Positions 23,616 through 31,419 of a stretch of DNA of 54,890 nt are shown one piece after another. The first letter of the stretch is position 1; each line of letters opens with the position of its first letter. Origin of the DNA: Nitrososphaerales archaeon (GTDB taxonomy: Archaea > Thermoproteota > Nitrososphaeria > Nitrososphaerales > Gagatemarchaeaceae). The notes under the pieces are model-generated. The model saw only the letters and a list, made by a program, of their open reading frames with translations. It had not been told where the DNA came from and did no database searches. The stretch covers positions 1 to 54,890 of the forward strand of contig JASHUU010000011.1 of NCBI GenBank assembly GCA_030039795.1. The letters run 5' to 3'. Position numbers and translations under genes: made by a program.

Positions 23616-24806
23616 CTAAGAAGGGCCTCTCCGATTCCCGAACTCGACTGCCAGCATGGCCAACGAGGCCGCCCCGTACTTCAGGACCTCCTCGTCGACC
23701 TTGAACCTTGAACTGTGGTTTGGATAGACGCAGCCCTTGAGCGGATTCTTCGTTCCCAAGAAGTAGAACATCCCTGGGGCCTCCAAGAGGAACCTGGAGA
23801 AGTCCTCTCCGCCGAGAATCGGCTCGATCCTCTTCACCTTCATCCCGGCCACTCTTGCGAGCACGCCTGCGGCCTTCTCCGTGACCCACGCGTCGTTGAC
23901 GGTCACAGGATACGCGTCCTTCTCGAACTCTATCTCGGCCTTCGCTCCGAACACCTTGCAGACCCCCTTCGCCACTTCTTCCACCTTGGCCTTCGCAAGC
24001 CTCCTTGTCCTCTCGTCCAGCGTCCTGATCGTTCCGTCCAGCCTTGCCTCGTCAGGGATTATGTTCTCCTTCGTCCCCGAGTGGACGGAGCCCACCGAGA
24101 TGACGAAGGGGCGCACCGGGTCGATCATCCTCGCCGAGATCCCCTGCAGGGCCAGGATCATGTGCGCCGCGATGTAGACCGGGTCCACCGTCTCGTGCGG
24201 AGCCGAGCCGTGCCCGCCCCTCCCCACTATCCTTATCCTGAACGTGTCGGGCGCGGCCATCATCGCTCCCGCCCTCACGCCGAACTCCCCGACGCTTCTG
24301 TTGCCGCTGATGTGCAACCCAAAGACATAGTCCACCCTAGGATTCCGCATCACTCCCTCCTCGATCATCGGCAGGGCCCCGCCTCTTCCGCCGTGCTCTT
24401 CGGCGGGCTGGAAGAGAAACTTCACCGTCCCCTCGAGCTCCTTCTTGTTCTCCGCGAGTATCCTGGCGGCGCCAAGTAGCATCGCCACGTGCGTGTCGTG
24501 GCCGCACGCGTGCATGACGCCCTTCACCTTCGACCTGAACTCGACGTCAGCCATCTCCTCGACAGGCAGGCCGTCCATGTCCGCCCTCAGCGCGACCACC
24601 TTTCCTTCCCGTGCCCCTCTGAGGACGCCGAGCACCCCGGTCCCGCCGACTCCTCTCTTTGTTTCTATGCCGAGGGCTTCGAGGCGCGAGGCGACGAAGT
24701 CGGAGGTGGCTACTTCGTGATAGGACAGCTCGGGCCTCTGATGAAGCGCCCGCCTGTCCTTGATCAGCTCGGGCTCCAGTCTCCTAGCCTCCGACAGGGC
24801 GTCCAT
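23616..24806 (-). CDS. M20-family amidohydrolase (aminoacylase/carboxypeptidase type)
   Basis: 396 residues, full length for the M20D amidohydrolases. Metal-binding and catalytic segments are all present: ADMDGLPVEE, MHACGHDTHVAMLLGAA with the conserved Cys-Gly-His, QPAEEHGGRGG with the two catalytic-region Glu, FGLHISG, the lid-domain GRGGHGSAPHETVDPV, and the late GGEDFSRFL and PNHSSRF. These enzymes remove acyl groups from N-acyl amino acids or hydrolyse amide conjugates such as indole-acetyl amino acids. Leaderless start: ATG 24806 lies 25 nt behind a TATA-like run. First gene of a three-gene run. Confidence 0.92.
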   Translation of the reverse strand: MDALSEARRLEPELIKDRRALHQRPELSYHEVATSDFVASRLEALGIETKRGVGGTGVLGVLRGAREGKVVALRADMDGLPVEEMADVEFRSKVKGVMHACGHDTHVAMLLGAARILAENKKELEGTVKFLFQPAEEHGGRGGALPMIEEGVMRNPRVDYVFGLHISGNRSVGEFGVRAGAMMAAPDTFRIRIVGRGGHGSAPHETVDPVYIAAHMILALQGISARMIDPVRPFVISVGSVHSGTKENIIPDEARLDGTIRTLDERTRRLAKAKVEEVAKGVCKVFGAKAEIEFEKDAYPVTVNDAWVTEKAAGVLARVAGMKVKRIEPILGGEDFSRFLLEAPGMFYFLGTKNPLKGCVYPNHSSRFKVDEEVLKYGAASLAMLAVEFGNRRGPS

Positions 24807-24830
24807 CGGCCCGCTCCGGCCGCGGACCAG

Positions 24831-24840
24831 TAAAAAAGCT
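24831..24840 (-). promoter_or_regulatory. TATA-like box for the amidohydrolase operon
   Basis: AGCTTTTTTA on the minus strand, 25-34 nt before ATG 24806. Its position gives a transcript starting at or near the ATG. Confidence 0.5.
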
Positions 24841-24907
24841 CTCGACGCGTCTCAGGGCGCCGCCTCCCGGGTCATGCTTTTAGCACACGGAAGCGCACCA
24901 CCCAGGG

Positions 24908-25534
24908 TTGGCGACTTCGGACGCCTCGAAGGCGGGGGCTGCCATCTTCGTGGGCACCGTCCAGTTCGCCATCTTCATGGTTCTGGCGGAGATATATTAC
25001 CCCGGGTACAACGTCTCCCTGAACTACATCAGCGACCTGGGCGCAACGTGCACATCGGCGTGCGTGATCCACGAACCTTCCTCGGCCATCTTCAACTCGT
25101 CCGTCGTGGTGCTCGGGCTTGCGGTGCTTCTGGGGGCGTATTACATCCGCCGCTCGTTCAAGTGGAGCCCTGGGACAATCACAGTGGCCCTCGCGGGGGT
25201 CGGGGCGGTCGGAGTAGGCCTCTTCACTGAGACGACCGGGGTGTGGCACAGCGTCTTCTCGCTCGTCACCTTCCTCTTCGCAGGGCTGTCCGCCGTGTTG
25301 CTAGCGCGGTTCCAGCGGAGGCCCATGTCTTACTTCTCCGTCGCCCTGGGGCTCCTCTCGCTGGCGGCCCTCGTCCTTTCGATCCCGGACGAGTACCTCG
25401 GGCTCGGGCCCGGGGGCATGGAGAGGATGATAGTATACCCGGTCCTGCTGTGGGGGGTCGGGTTCGGGGCTCATCTGATGGGAGAGGCAGGAGAAGATTC
25501 AAAGCTCGCCGCAGGCACCGCGCTAGGGGCCTGA
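24908..25534 (+). CDS. DUF998 family membrane protein
   Basis: 208 residues from a TTG placed about 24-32 nt after a GCTTTTAGC box, so leaderless. Six membrane helices. The first loop contains the family pattern PGYNVSLNYISDLGA with the Asp-Leu-Gly motif, followed by two cysteines (CTSAC) and the second helix with IFNSSVVVLG. DUF998 proteins are widespread integral membrane proteins of unknown function. It is monocistronic, with the convergent TopoVI-A gene 31 nt beyond its stop. Confidence 0.82.
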   Translation: MATSDASKAGAAIFVGTVQFAIFMVLAEIYYPGYNVSLNYISDLGATCTSACVIHEPSSAIFNSSVVVLGLAVLLGAYYIRRSFKWSPGTITVALAGVGAVGVGLFTETTGVWHSVFSLVTFLFAGLSAVLLARFQRRPMSYFSVALGLLSLAALVLSIPDEYLGLGPGGMERMIVYPVLLWGVGFGAHLMGEAGEDSKLAAGTALGA

Positions 25535-25565
25535 GGCCAACACCACCCGCTTCGAGCTGGCGCGG

Positions 25566-28247
25566 TCACGAGCTCTTCATCAGCTCGAGCTTCTCAGGCA
25601 GGTACTTCTCCACTATGTAGCTGAGACCGTACCTCGCGAAGGCCTCCTGCTCGCTCTTCTTCTTGATCTTCAGGAACGTGTCCAGCTCGTCGTGCCACAT
25701 CTTCTCCGTGTATCTCGGGTCCGCCTTGAGTTCGTACAGTCTCTTGATGTCGATCTCAGTCAGCTTGTCCGAGGGCAGCTTGTACTTCACGATGTCGCTC
25801 GCCCACACCCCCAGCCACACGGCGTCGGGCGTGGTCAGTTCCCTCAAATGCGCAGCATTGGCCGAGTTGTGAAGCAGGACTCCGGAGCGTCCCCCGATGA
25901 AACGTTCTACCTCGGGGACCGAGATGTCGTAGACGTAGTCATCCGTCGATGGGGCCGGCGTCATCTCTGCGATGGGATCGAAGCTCACGTCGCTCTCGAC
26001 CAACGAGCGAACTTCTTCAAGGATGACTCTCAGCTCCGGCGAGGGCGGGCGCAGCTGGCACTCCTCCAAGTGATAGAGAACCTCCTTCAGGCGTGTCCTG
26101 TTGGTGCCACCCTCGATACCGGATTGAACGACCTCGCAGATCCGCCTGTAGAGGTTTTTCGCCGCGATGTCGTGGCTTCCGTGACTGAAAATCTCCTTCT
26201 TGAGGGAGACCAGTCCGCTGGCGACCACAGGGAAAGCCTTCGGCATCAGGTAGGAGCTGCTCCTGGTGGAAGCCAGATGTGCCAGGATGGTCGACCTGTC
26301 GTCCTCGTGGAGGATGGTCTGGACGAGCCGTTCCACCTCTGAGCTGCCAGACACGATGAGGCACTCCCCTCCCTTCGAAAGTGAAGCCGTCACGCCGATG
26401 TTCGACATCAGGTAGGCGAGCTCGGAGATGAGGCCGGGGTTCTTCATCTTCCAGACTATCCCGCCCGAGTTGGTGATGTAGCCGTCCCCGAAGCAACCTC
26501 TGAGGAACTCGAGGACGTGCTCCTTCCTCGCAGTTAGCATCACCCTCGGGACCCTCTTTCTTGCGAAACCCGTCCCGCACAATCTCAGGAAGAGGAGGCC
26601 CGTGGGAGTTCCCCCGAACCTGAGTTCCACTCCGTTGCCCGCCAAGTCGACCTTTCTCGTCATCGTCGCGCGCGGGAATACGGCCCGAATGCACGCCTCG
26701 GCGTCCTCCACCACTTCCGGCTCGTGGAGCCCGAATGACAGCACGACCGACCGGGGGACGCCCTCGACCTTCGTCACCCGTCCTTCAGAGATGTAGTACC
26801 CCAGTAGCCTAGAGAACTCCTTCGTGAGCCAGAGTCTCGCCGGAACCAAGTCCATTCTGTGGTGGTCCTTGCAGCTCACGAAGGCCGTGTGGAGATGTTT
26901 GGCCAGCTTCGGTTTCTTCGATCCGCGCTCGAACGTCTCCAGCTTCCTCCGCCTGTGGTACTTGGAGGCCTCGTCTTCAACGTGGACATAGAGCTTTGGC
27001 AGTTTCATCGCTTTAGACAATTCTAGCAGTTCGCCGACGACGTCTATGGCAAGAGGCCGCCTAGACGCTATCTCCGCCCTGCGTTCGACAACAAGCAGGT
27101 CCCCCTTCCTGATCTCAGAGGAAGGCACCGAGACTATCCTGCCCTCCCTAAGGAGGAATACGCTGTGGTTGGAGGTCACGGTCACTGACCTCCCAGAGGA
27201 GGTCAGAATGGTGAGGAGCGGCCAGGTCTTCCGGTGCCTAATCGCGGCTGACACAGGCATGAACCTTACTTTGTTCGCGTTGTCGACTGTAAGGACATCG
27301 AAGGGCACGCTTCCCGAGGCTTCGTTTTCGAAGGCATCGGTGAATCTTCCATACTTCTCCAGACAGGCATCGACGAACTCGCCGATCTTCACAAGTTCTG
27401 AATTGCCGTGGCCGTCCCTGACCATGATAGGCTCGTCTCGTTGGACCGACCCTGACCGACAAACCATCGCGATATGGGCCCCCCACGGGTCGGCGTCGCA
27501 GAGTATTCCGACGGGGAGCTTGAGCTCCTGGTTGAGGCGCCTGAGCAGGTATCTGGTCGAGCGCGGAGGCTGGCCGGCAGTGTTGATGAGCAGCGCCTTG
27601 TACTTTGTGTGCACGCGCTCCTCTATGAACCTAGTGAAGAGCCCGCCCTTCTCGATCGCAAGGACCATCTCTGCGTCCGTGTCGGCGAACTCCGCGGTCG
27701 TCAGCGCCGGCCCTATCATCACTCCGTCGGGGTTGGCCGACAGGTCCGCCTTCTTGCCCTCGTAGCCGGGGACCGTGTATTCTATCGTCATGTTTCCGAA
27801 AATCGCGCTCCTCTCTTCAGGGTAGATGTTCATGTCCTCCCTGGCCATCTGCATGAGCACTTCCAGGTCAGTGATGAGCTCGTCCGACTCCGCCTGGTCC
27901 TGGAACTCCACGTTGAACGCCTGCGCGGAGTAGAAGACGTCCCTCAGGGTGGACGTGCGCTTCTCGCCGACGAGCTTCTTGGCGAAGTACGCGAGCCAGA
28001 CGAGCTGGGTGAACGGCCTGATGTGCTTGATGTTCGACGAGGACTTCTTCACTGTCGTTGGGCCCAGGACGAACTGCTGGAGCTTCCTGTCGTAGACGAT
28101 GTTGCGCACGGAGCGGCTCGCCAAGGTCAGGCTGGGGAACCTCCCCTCGTCCAGGTCGTCGTAGACGCTCTCGCCCAAGTGCTTCAGCAGCGCCTGCGCG
28201 TTGGTCTTCCTAGCTTCTGCCGTACTCGTCGATTTTCTTTTGCTCAA
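25566..28247 (-). CDS. top6A: DNA topoisomerase VI subunit A precursor, interrupted by an intein
   Basis: 893 residues from a TTG with AAGGAG seven nt upstream, inside the end of the TopoVI-B gene (38-nt overlap). After removal of the intein (residues 267-794) the exteins give 365 residues, the normal size. The N-terminal winged-helix (CAP-like) domain carries the DNA-cleaving Tyr106 in TLRDVFYSAQ; the TOPRIM domain shows the metal Glu in VLAIEKGGLF and the Asp pair in CDADPWGAHIAM. The C-extein resumes at SANAAHLRELTTPDAVWLGV. With subunit B it forms the A2B2 type IIB topoisomerase that relaxes and decatenates DNA. The host protein is active only after splicing. Gene order RIO1, KH, TopoVI-B, TopoVI-A supports the assignment. 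Confidence 0.96.
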   Translation of the reverse strand: MSKRKSTSTAEARKTNAQALLKHLGESVYDDLDEGRFPSLTLASRSVRNIVYDRKLQQFVLGPTTVKKSSSNIKHIRPFTQLVWLAYFAKKLVGEKRTSTLRDVFYSAQAFNVEFQDQAESDELITDLEVLMQMAREDMNIYPEERSAIFGNMTIEYTVPGYEGKKADLSANPDGVMIGPALTTAEFADTDAEMVLAIEKGGLFTRFIEERVHTKYKALLINTAGQPPRSTRYLLRRLNQELKLPVGILCDADPWGAHIAMVCRSGSVQRDEPIMVRDGHGNSELVKIGEFVDACLEKYGRFTDAFENEASGSVPFDVLTVDNANKVRFMPVSAAIRHRKTWPLLTILTSSGRSVTVTSNHSVFLLREGRIVSVPSSEIRKGDLLVVERRAEIASRRPLAIDVVGELLELSKAMKLPKLYVHVEDEASKYHRRRKLETFERGSKKPKLAKHLHTAFVSCKDHHRMDLVPARLWLTKEFSRLLGYYISEGRVTKVEGVPRSVVLSFGLHEPEVVEDAEACIRAVFPRATMTRKVDLAGNGVELRFGGTPTGLLFLRLCGTGFARKRVPRVMLTARKEHVLEFLRGCFGDGYITNSGGIVWKMKNPGLISELAYLMSNIGVTASLSKGGECLIVSGSSEVERLVQTILHEDDRSTILAHLASTRSSSYLMPKAFPVVASGLVSLKKEIFSHGSHDIAAKNLYRRICEVVQSGIEGGTNRTRLKEVLYHLEECQLRPPSPELRVILEEVRSLVESDVSFDPIAEMTPAPSTDDYVYDISVPEVERFIGGRSGVLLHNSANAAHLRELTTPDAVWLGVWASDIVKYKLPSDKLTEIDIKRLYELKADPRYTEKMWHDELDTFLKIKKKSEQEAFARYGLSYIVEKYLPEKLELMKSS
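25866..27449 (-). mobile_element. Intein with LAGLIDADG-type homing endonuclease in TopoVI-A
   Basis: 528 residues, in frame, from Ser1 (SVQRDEPIMVRDG, block A) to the terminal HN of GVLLHN (block G), followed by Ser+1 of the C-extein. Block B is VTVTSNHSVFLL (TxxH type), block F is DYVYDISVPEVERF. Splicing residues Ser1, block B Thr/His, penultimate His, last Asn and Ser+1 are all there, so splicing should work by the standard class 1 route with Ser nucleophiles. Between the splicing blocks are two dodecapeptide motifs, RLLGYYISEGRV and FLRGCFGDGYITN, each with its acidic metal residue, so the homing endonuclease looks intact and the element potentially mobile. It sits 16 residues after the first TOPRIM metal Asp, in a highly conserved segment, as inteins typically do. 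Confidence 0.95.
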
Positions 28248-29832
28248 TCTCTATCTCCTTCGGGCCCTGGGCCGGTGCTTCTTCAGGCGCCTCCTCGGTC
28301 TCCTCTCCGCCCTCCTCCGCGGGCGCGCTCCCGGACGGCCCCATCAGGCGCTGGTACTCGGGTTCCTTCTTCTTTCCCGCGAGGTCGGTAGAGAACCTCG
28401 CGATCAGCGGGAGGTACTTGCCGTAGATGTTCAGCTTCTTCTGGACTGCTTCCATGCTCCCCTTCCTCGACAGGAATATCCCGAGCTGCCTCATGGCTTC
28501 GCGGACCGCGTTTCTGATCTCCCTCTCGATCTCGGGCCGGTCGGCGATGTACTCCTTCCCCACGGTCTTGTAGGGAATCCTGGTGGAGCACACGTGCGTT
28601 ATCACGCCCACGGGGGCCTCAGGGGACACGTGATACCTGCGCCAGTCTACCCCATTGAGCACCTCGAACGAGACGTCCGAGCTCTCGTCGTACAGGAGGG
28701 GGATGCGGTTGGCGAACCTGAACAGTTTGACGCCCGGTTGCAGCGCCTTCCCGCCGTAGGCCACGCCCACCTCGACGAGGAAGGGGAAGCCCGAGTACGA
28801 CGCGGGAGGCCTGCTGACGACCGTCGAGAACTCCGGCTGTAGCTCCTTGTTCATGCCCGCGAGCAGTATCTCCTCCCCTACCGGGGAGAGGACCGCCGCG
28901 TCGGGCTGGAGGAAGTCGGGGAACCTCTGCAGAGCGTCTACGATGGCCACGATCTGGAAGTTGTTGAGCCTCTTGGGCGGGAGCCTGGGGCTGACCCCTG
29001 CGAATTCGAGGAACCTGCCCGCTATCTTGTCGCCGACCCTGTGGAAGTGGGTCACCATGAACGACCTCATGTCGTGCTCCTCTGTGAGCTTCACGATACG
29101 CTTGAACGCCTCGACGTCTATCCCGTGCGGATGGGGCAGCGTCTCCTTGGGAGACGGCGGCATGGCCGACGTGGCGCGCTCGTAGAACGTCACCTGGCCC
29201 AGGGGATCGACGAACGTGATGTTCGCGTAGCTCGCCACCAAGGCGGTCTGCTTGAAGTATTCGCCGATCTTCTGGGAAGACCTGAGGTAGTCCCCCTCCA
29301 GGGTGAGGTCCACCCTCGTACCGGTGGTCCCGTTCGCCTCGCTCGACGTTCGCTTCAGCACCGTGGGCCTGTTCTCGCTGATGTCGATCATCATCTGGAA
29401 CGAGTGCTTCTTCTTCCCGTCGGCAGAGGTCGTTATGACGACCGGCCTGTTGGTCGTGATCTGCCCGTAGAGTATGGCCATGGTCCCACCCAGGCCGAAC
29501 ATCCCTCGAGACTGGCGCAGGACGTACTTGGACCCGTAGAAGACCTTGCCGAAGGCGCTGGGCACATGCTGGGGCGGGACGCCCGGGCCGTTGTCCAAGA
29601 CGGTCAGCCTGTAGGGCTTGGGGTCAGAGACGTCGGACGAGGACTCGTTGACCAGCCTGACGTAGACGTCCGGGGCGGTCCCGGCCATCTCTGCCGCGTC
29701 AAACGAGTTCTCCACGAGCTCTCTGACTGTCATGTAGAGGGCGCGCGCCGGGTTCGTGAATCCCGCGAGGTCCCTGTTGCGGTAGAAGAATTCTGAGGGC
29801 GATATCTCCGCGAAAGACGTCTTGCTACTCAG
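28210..29832 (-). CDS. top6B: DNA topoisomerase VI subunit B, apparent CTG start
   Basis: 540 residues if read from CTG at 29832. The GHKL ATPase domain shows the N-box (VRELVENSFDAAE), N-terminal to the Bergerat motifs LDNGPGVPPQ and FGLGGTMAILYG, then the transducer domain with the Lys switch in the QRFPDFLQP and YSGFPFLVEVG regions. The first ATG (29733) lies after conserved sequence: the in-frame segment before it reads ISPSEFFYRNRDLAGF, the hallmark N-terminus of this subunit. Upstream of it only CTG precedes an in-frame TGA; no ATG, GTG or TTG is available. AAGGAG lies nine nt before the CTG. From CTG the protein starts MSSKTSFAEI if the CTG is read as Met, which matches the length of known homologues. 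The last 40 residues are acidic and Pro-rich. ATP-driven gate of TopoVI. Confidence 0.94.
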   Translation of the reverse strand: MSSKTSFAEISPSEFFYRNRDLAGFTNPARALYMTVRELVENSFDAAEMAGTAPDVYVRLVNESSSDVSDPKPYRLTVLDNGPGVPPQHVPSAFGKVFYGSKYVLRQSRGMFGLGGTMAILYGQITTNRPVVITTSADGKKKHSFQMMIDISENRPTVLKRTSSEANGTTGTRVDLTLEGDYLRSSQKIGEYFKQTALVASYANITFVDPLGQVTFYERATSAMPPSPKETLPHPHGIDVEAFKRIVKLTEEHDMRSFMVTHFHRVGDKIAGRFLEFAGVSPRLPPKRLNNFQIVAIVDALQRFPDFLQPDAAVLSPVGEEILLAGMNKELQPEFSTVVSRPPASYSGFPFLVEVGVAYGGKALQPGVKLFRFANRIPLLYDESSDVSFEVLNGVDWRRYHVSPEAPVGVITHVCSTRIPYKTVGKEYIADRPEIEREIRNAVREAMRQLGIFLSRKGSMEAVQKKLNIYGKYLPLIARFSTDLAGKKKEPEYQRLMGPSGSAPAEEGGEETEEAPEEAPAQGPKEIEIEQKKIDEYGRS

Positions 29833-29841
29833 GATGCATCA

Positions 29842-29847
29842 CTCCTT
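29842..29847 (-). promoter_or_regulatory. Shine-Dalgarno site deciding the TopoVI-B start
   Basis: AAGGAG, nine nt before the CTG at 29832. An ATG only two nt after it opens a four-codon frame (ATG CAT CCT GAG TAG) in another register, so the spacing favours the CTG. Confidence 0.55.
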
Positions 29848-29931
29848 CTGCGGAAGCCAAAAGCCACGATGGACGCAAAACGACCCTGGGATTGGCAAAA
29901 ACCTCCGCCCCGCAGGTACCAGCGGTCAGCG

Positions 29932-29939
29932 GATATATG
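29932..29939 (-). promoter_or_regulatory. TATA box for the TopoVI genes
   Basis: CATATATC on the minus strand, about 100 nt before the TopoVI-B start. It would give a leader of about 70-75 nt, unlike the leaderless genes around it, and agrees with the use of a Shine-Dalgarno site here. Confidence 0.5.
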
Positions 29940-29971
29940 CTCGCGTCGGGGAGGGCTCGGCGGAACTATCT

Positions 29972-30583
29972 CTACGACCGGCGCGAGCCGTCGAAGTTCT
30001 CGGGGGAGGTCCCCTCCCAAAGGAACATCCTCTCCAGCTTCCGCCTCGTCCGGGCTCTTTGCAGCGAGTTGTAGACAGTCTTGTGCTGGCTTCCTGACGC
30101 GAGAGATTTCACCGCCTCCGCTGCTAGCTGGGCCTCCGACGCGTCGCCGAGCACAGACACGGTCCGTCCATACACTGAGACGTAACAGTGCGTCAGCTCC
30201 TCTATCACCCTCCTCGACTTGCCGTTTATGCCGATTATCCTCCCTCTGATCCTCTCCAGCGAGTTCGCACTCCTCCCCGCGTAGTCCCGGAGGTCTATCA
30301 CCTCGAGGACCGTGCCTTCCTCCATCAGCCGCCTGGCCCGCTGGGGGGAGAACCCCCTCCCTATCGCCTCTATGACCCGCGTGGCCCCGAAAGGGTCGCC
30401 TCCTGCCGCGTCTTCGCACTTCAGCGATACCAACCCTTCCTTGCTGTCGACGCTGAGCTTGACTCCGAGCTCGGCCTCGAGGAGCTTCTTCGAGCCGCCC
30501 TCCTTGCCTATCACCGCCCCCACCCTCTCCAAGGGGATCCTCACTGTCCTTTCGAAGCTCACTTCCCAAGCTCCTCCATCCAA
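29972..30583 (-). CDS. KH-domain RNA-binding protein, archaeal Pno1/Dim2-like
   Basis: 203 residues with two KH domains. KH1 has RIPLERVGAVIGKEGGSKKL, with GxxG at GKEG; KH2 has RIRGRIIGINGKSRRVIEEL, with GxxG at GING, then the typical VSVYGRTVSVLG strand and TVYNSLQRARTRRKLE helix. The arrangement is that of the archaeal counterpart of Pno1/Dim2, which binds near the 3' end of 16S rRNA and recruits the Nob1 nuclease during small-subunit maturation. It overlaps the end of the RIO1 kinase gene by 25 nt, the pairing seen across archaea and in keeping with the shared role. Confidence 0.9.
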   Translation of the reverse strand: MDGGAWEVSFERTVRIPLERVGAVIGKEGGSKKLLEAELGVKLSVDSKEGLVSLKCEDAAGGDPFGATRVIEAIGRGFSPQRARRLMEEGTVLEVIDLRDYAGRSANSLERIRGRIIGINGKSRRVIEELTHCYVSVYGRTVSVLGDASEAQLAAEAVKSLASGSQHKTVYNSLQRARTRRKLERMFLWEGTSPENFDGSRRS

Positions 30584-31332
30584 GAATCTACGTCTCTGGG
30601 GAAGATGCCGCGCTTCCTAAAGAACCTGACCATGTTCGCCAGGTCGCGCCTGAAGAACTCCTCGGCCTGCGGGTGGGTTGTCAATACGGCGGACCCCATG
30701 TCGAAGAGCACCCGCTCGCTCTCTGTCTTGAAGACGTTGAACTCCGAGAAGTCCGAGTGCACCAAGCCTGCCCTCCTGCGCAGGGCGCCCAGCGTCTCGA
30801 ACGTCCACGCGTAGTCATCTGGGCCCACCTCTGTCTCGGCGAACGTCGGCGCGGGGCTGGGAGGGGCCCCGATGTACTCCATGACCAAGATGTTCTTGTG
30901 GAATGCTATCGGCCTGGGGACCCTGACGCCAGCCGCAGAGGCGAGCTGAAGGTTCTTGAACTCCTTCCTCGTCCAGAGATATACCGTCTCTCTCGAGCCC
31001 GATGGGAGCCTCCCGAACCTCCTGTCTCCTGCTATGTACCCGACCCGCCGCCTGAAGTCCGAAGCCGAGACGAGGAAGATCTTGACGGCCACCGGTTCTC
31101 CCGTGGAGCCGACTCCGTAGTAGACCCGTGCCTCCTTCCCTGACCGCACGACCCCGTAGAGGTCGCGAAGAGTCTTCTTCGAGACAAGATCCTCGACAGC
31201 CAAGAGGGTGGCTCTGTCGAAGACCTCCTCCATGACCTTGCGCTGGTCAGAATCCTTCCTGAGGTACCTGTTCTCGCGCTCCGACTTCAGAATCCTCTCT
31301 TGGACCTTCCTGGACTCCCCCGCTTCCGCCAT
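30559..31332 (-). CDS. rio1: RIO1-type serine protein kinase
   Basis: 257 residues from ATG 31332. The frame is open upstream over the divergent grpE gene, but a TATA box 26 nt before this ATG gives a leaderless start. RIO1 features: SGKEARVYYG in the ATP loop, the lysine in VAVKIFLVSA, the flexible-loop basic segment FRRRVGYIAGDRRF, LVMEYIGAPP in the hinge, the catalytic GLVHSDFSEFNVF (HxDxxxxN) and the metal Asp in VLFDMGSAV, then EEFFRRDLANMVRFF. RIO1 is an ATPase/kinase needed for late maturation of the small ribosomal subunit. It overlaps the KH gene, with TopoVI genes following. Confidence 0.92.
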   Translation of the reverse strand: MAEAGESRKVQERILKSERENRYLRKDSDQRKVMEEVFDRATLLAVEDLVSKKTLRDLYGVVRSGKEARVYYGVGSTGEPVAVKIFLVSASDFRRRVGYIAGDRRFGRLPSGSRETVYLWTRKEFKNLQLASAAGVRVPRPIAFHKNILVMEYIGAPPSPAPTFAETEVGPDDYAWTFETLGALRRRAGLVHSDFSEFNVFKTESERVLFDMGSAVLTTHPQAEEFFRRDLANMVRFFRKRGIFPRDVDSWMEELGK

Positions 31333-31352
31333 GGGCAGCCCATTTTCGCTGG

Positions 31353-31364
31353 AAAATTTATAGA
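31353..31364. promoter_or_regulatory. Shared bidirectional TATA element between RIO1 and grpE
   Basis: AAAATTTATAGA reads as TCTATAAATTTT on the other strand. On the minus strand TATAAA lies about 26 nt before the RIO1 ATG (leaderless). On the plus strand TTTATA lies about 60 nt before the grpE ATG. One AT-rich run appears to serve both directions. Confidence 0.55.
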
Positions 31365-31419
31365 TTGGACGGGAGGCGCGATTCAGTCCTGTGGAACAGG
31401 CGTGAGAAGCGAGAGCCCG

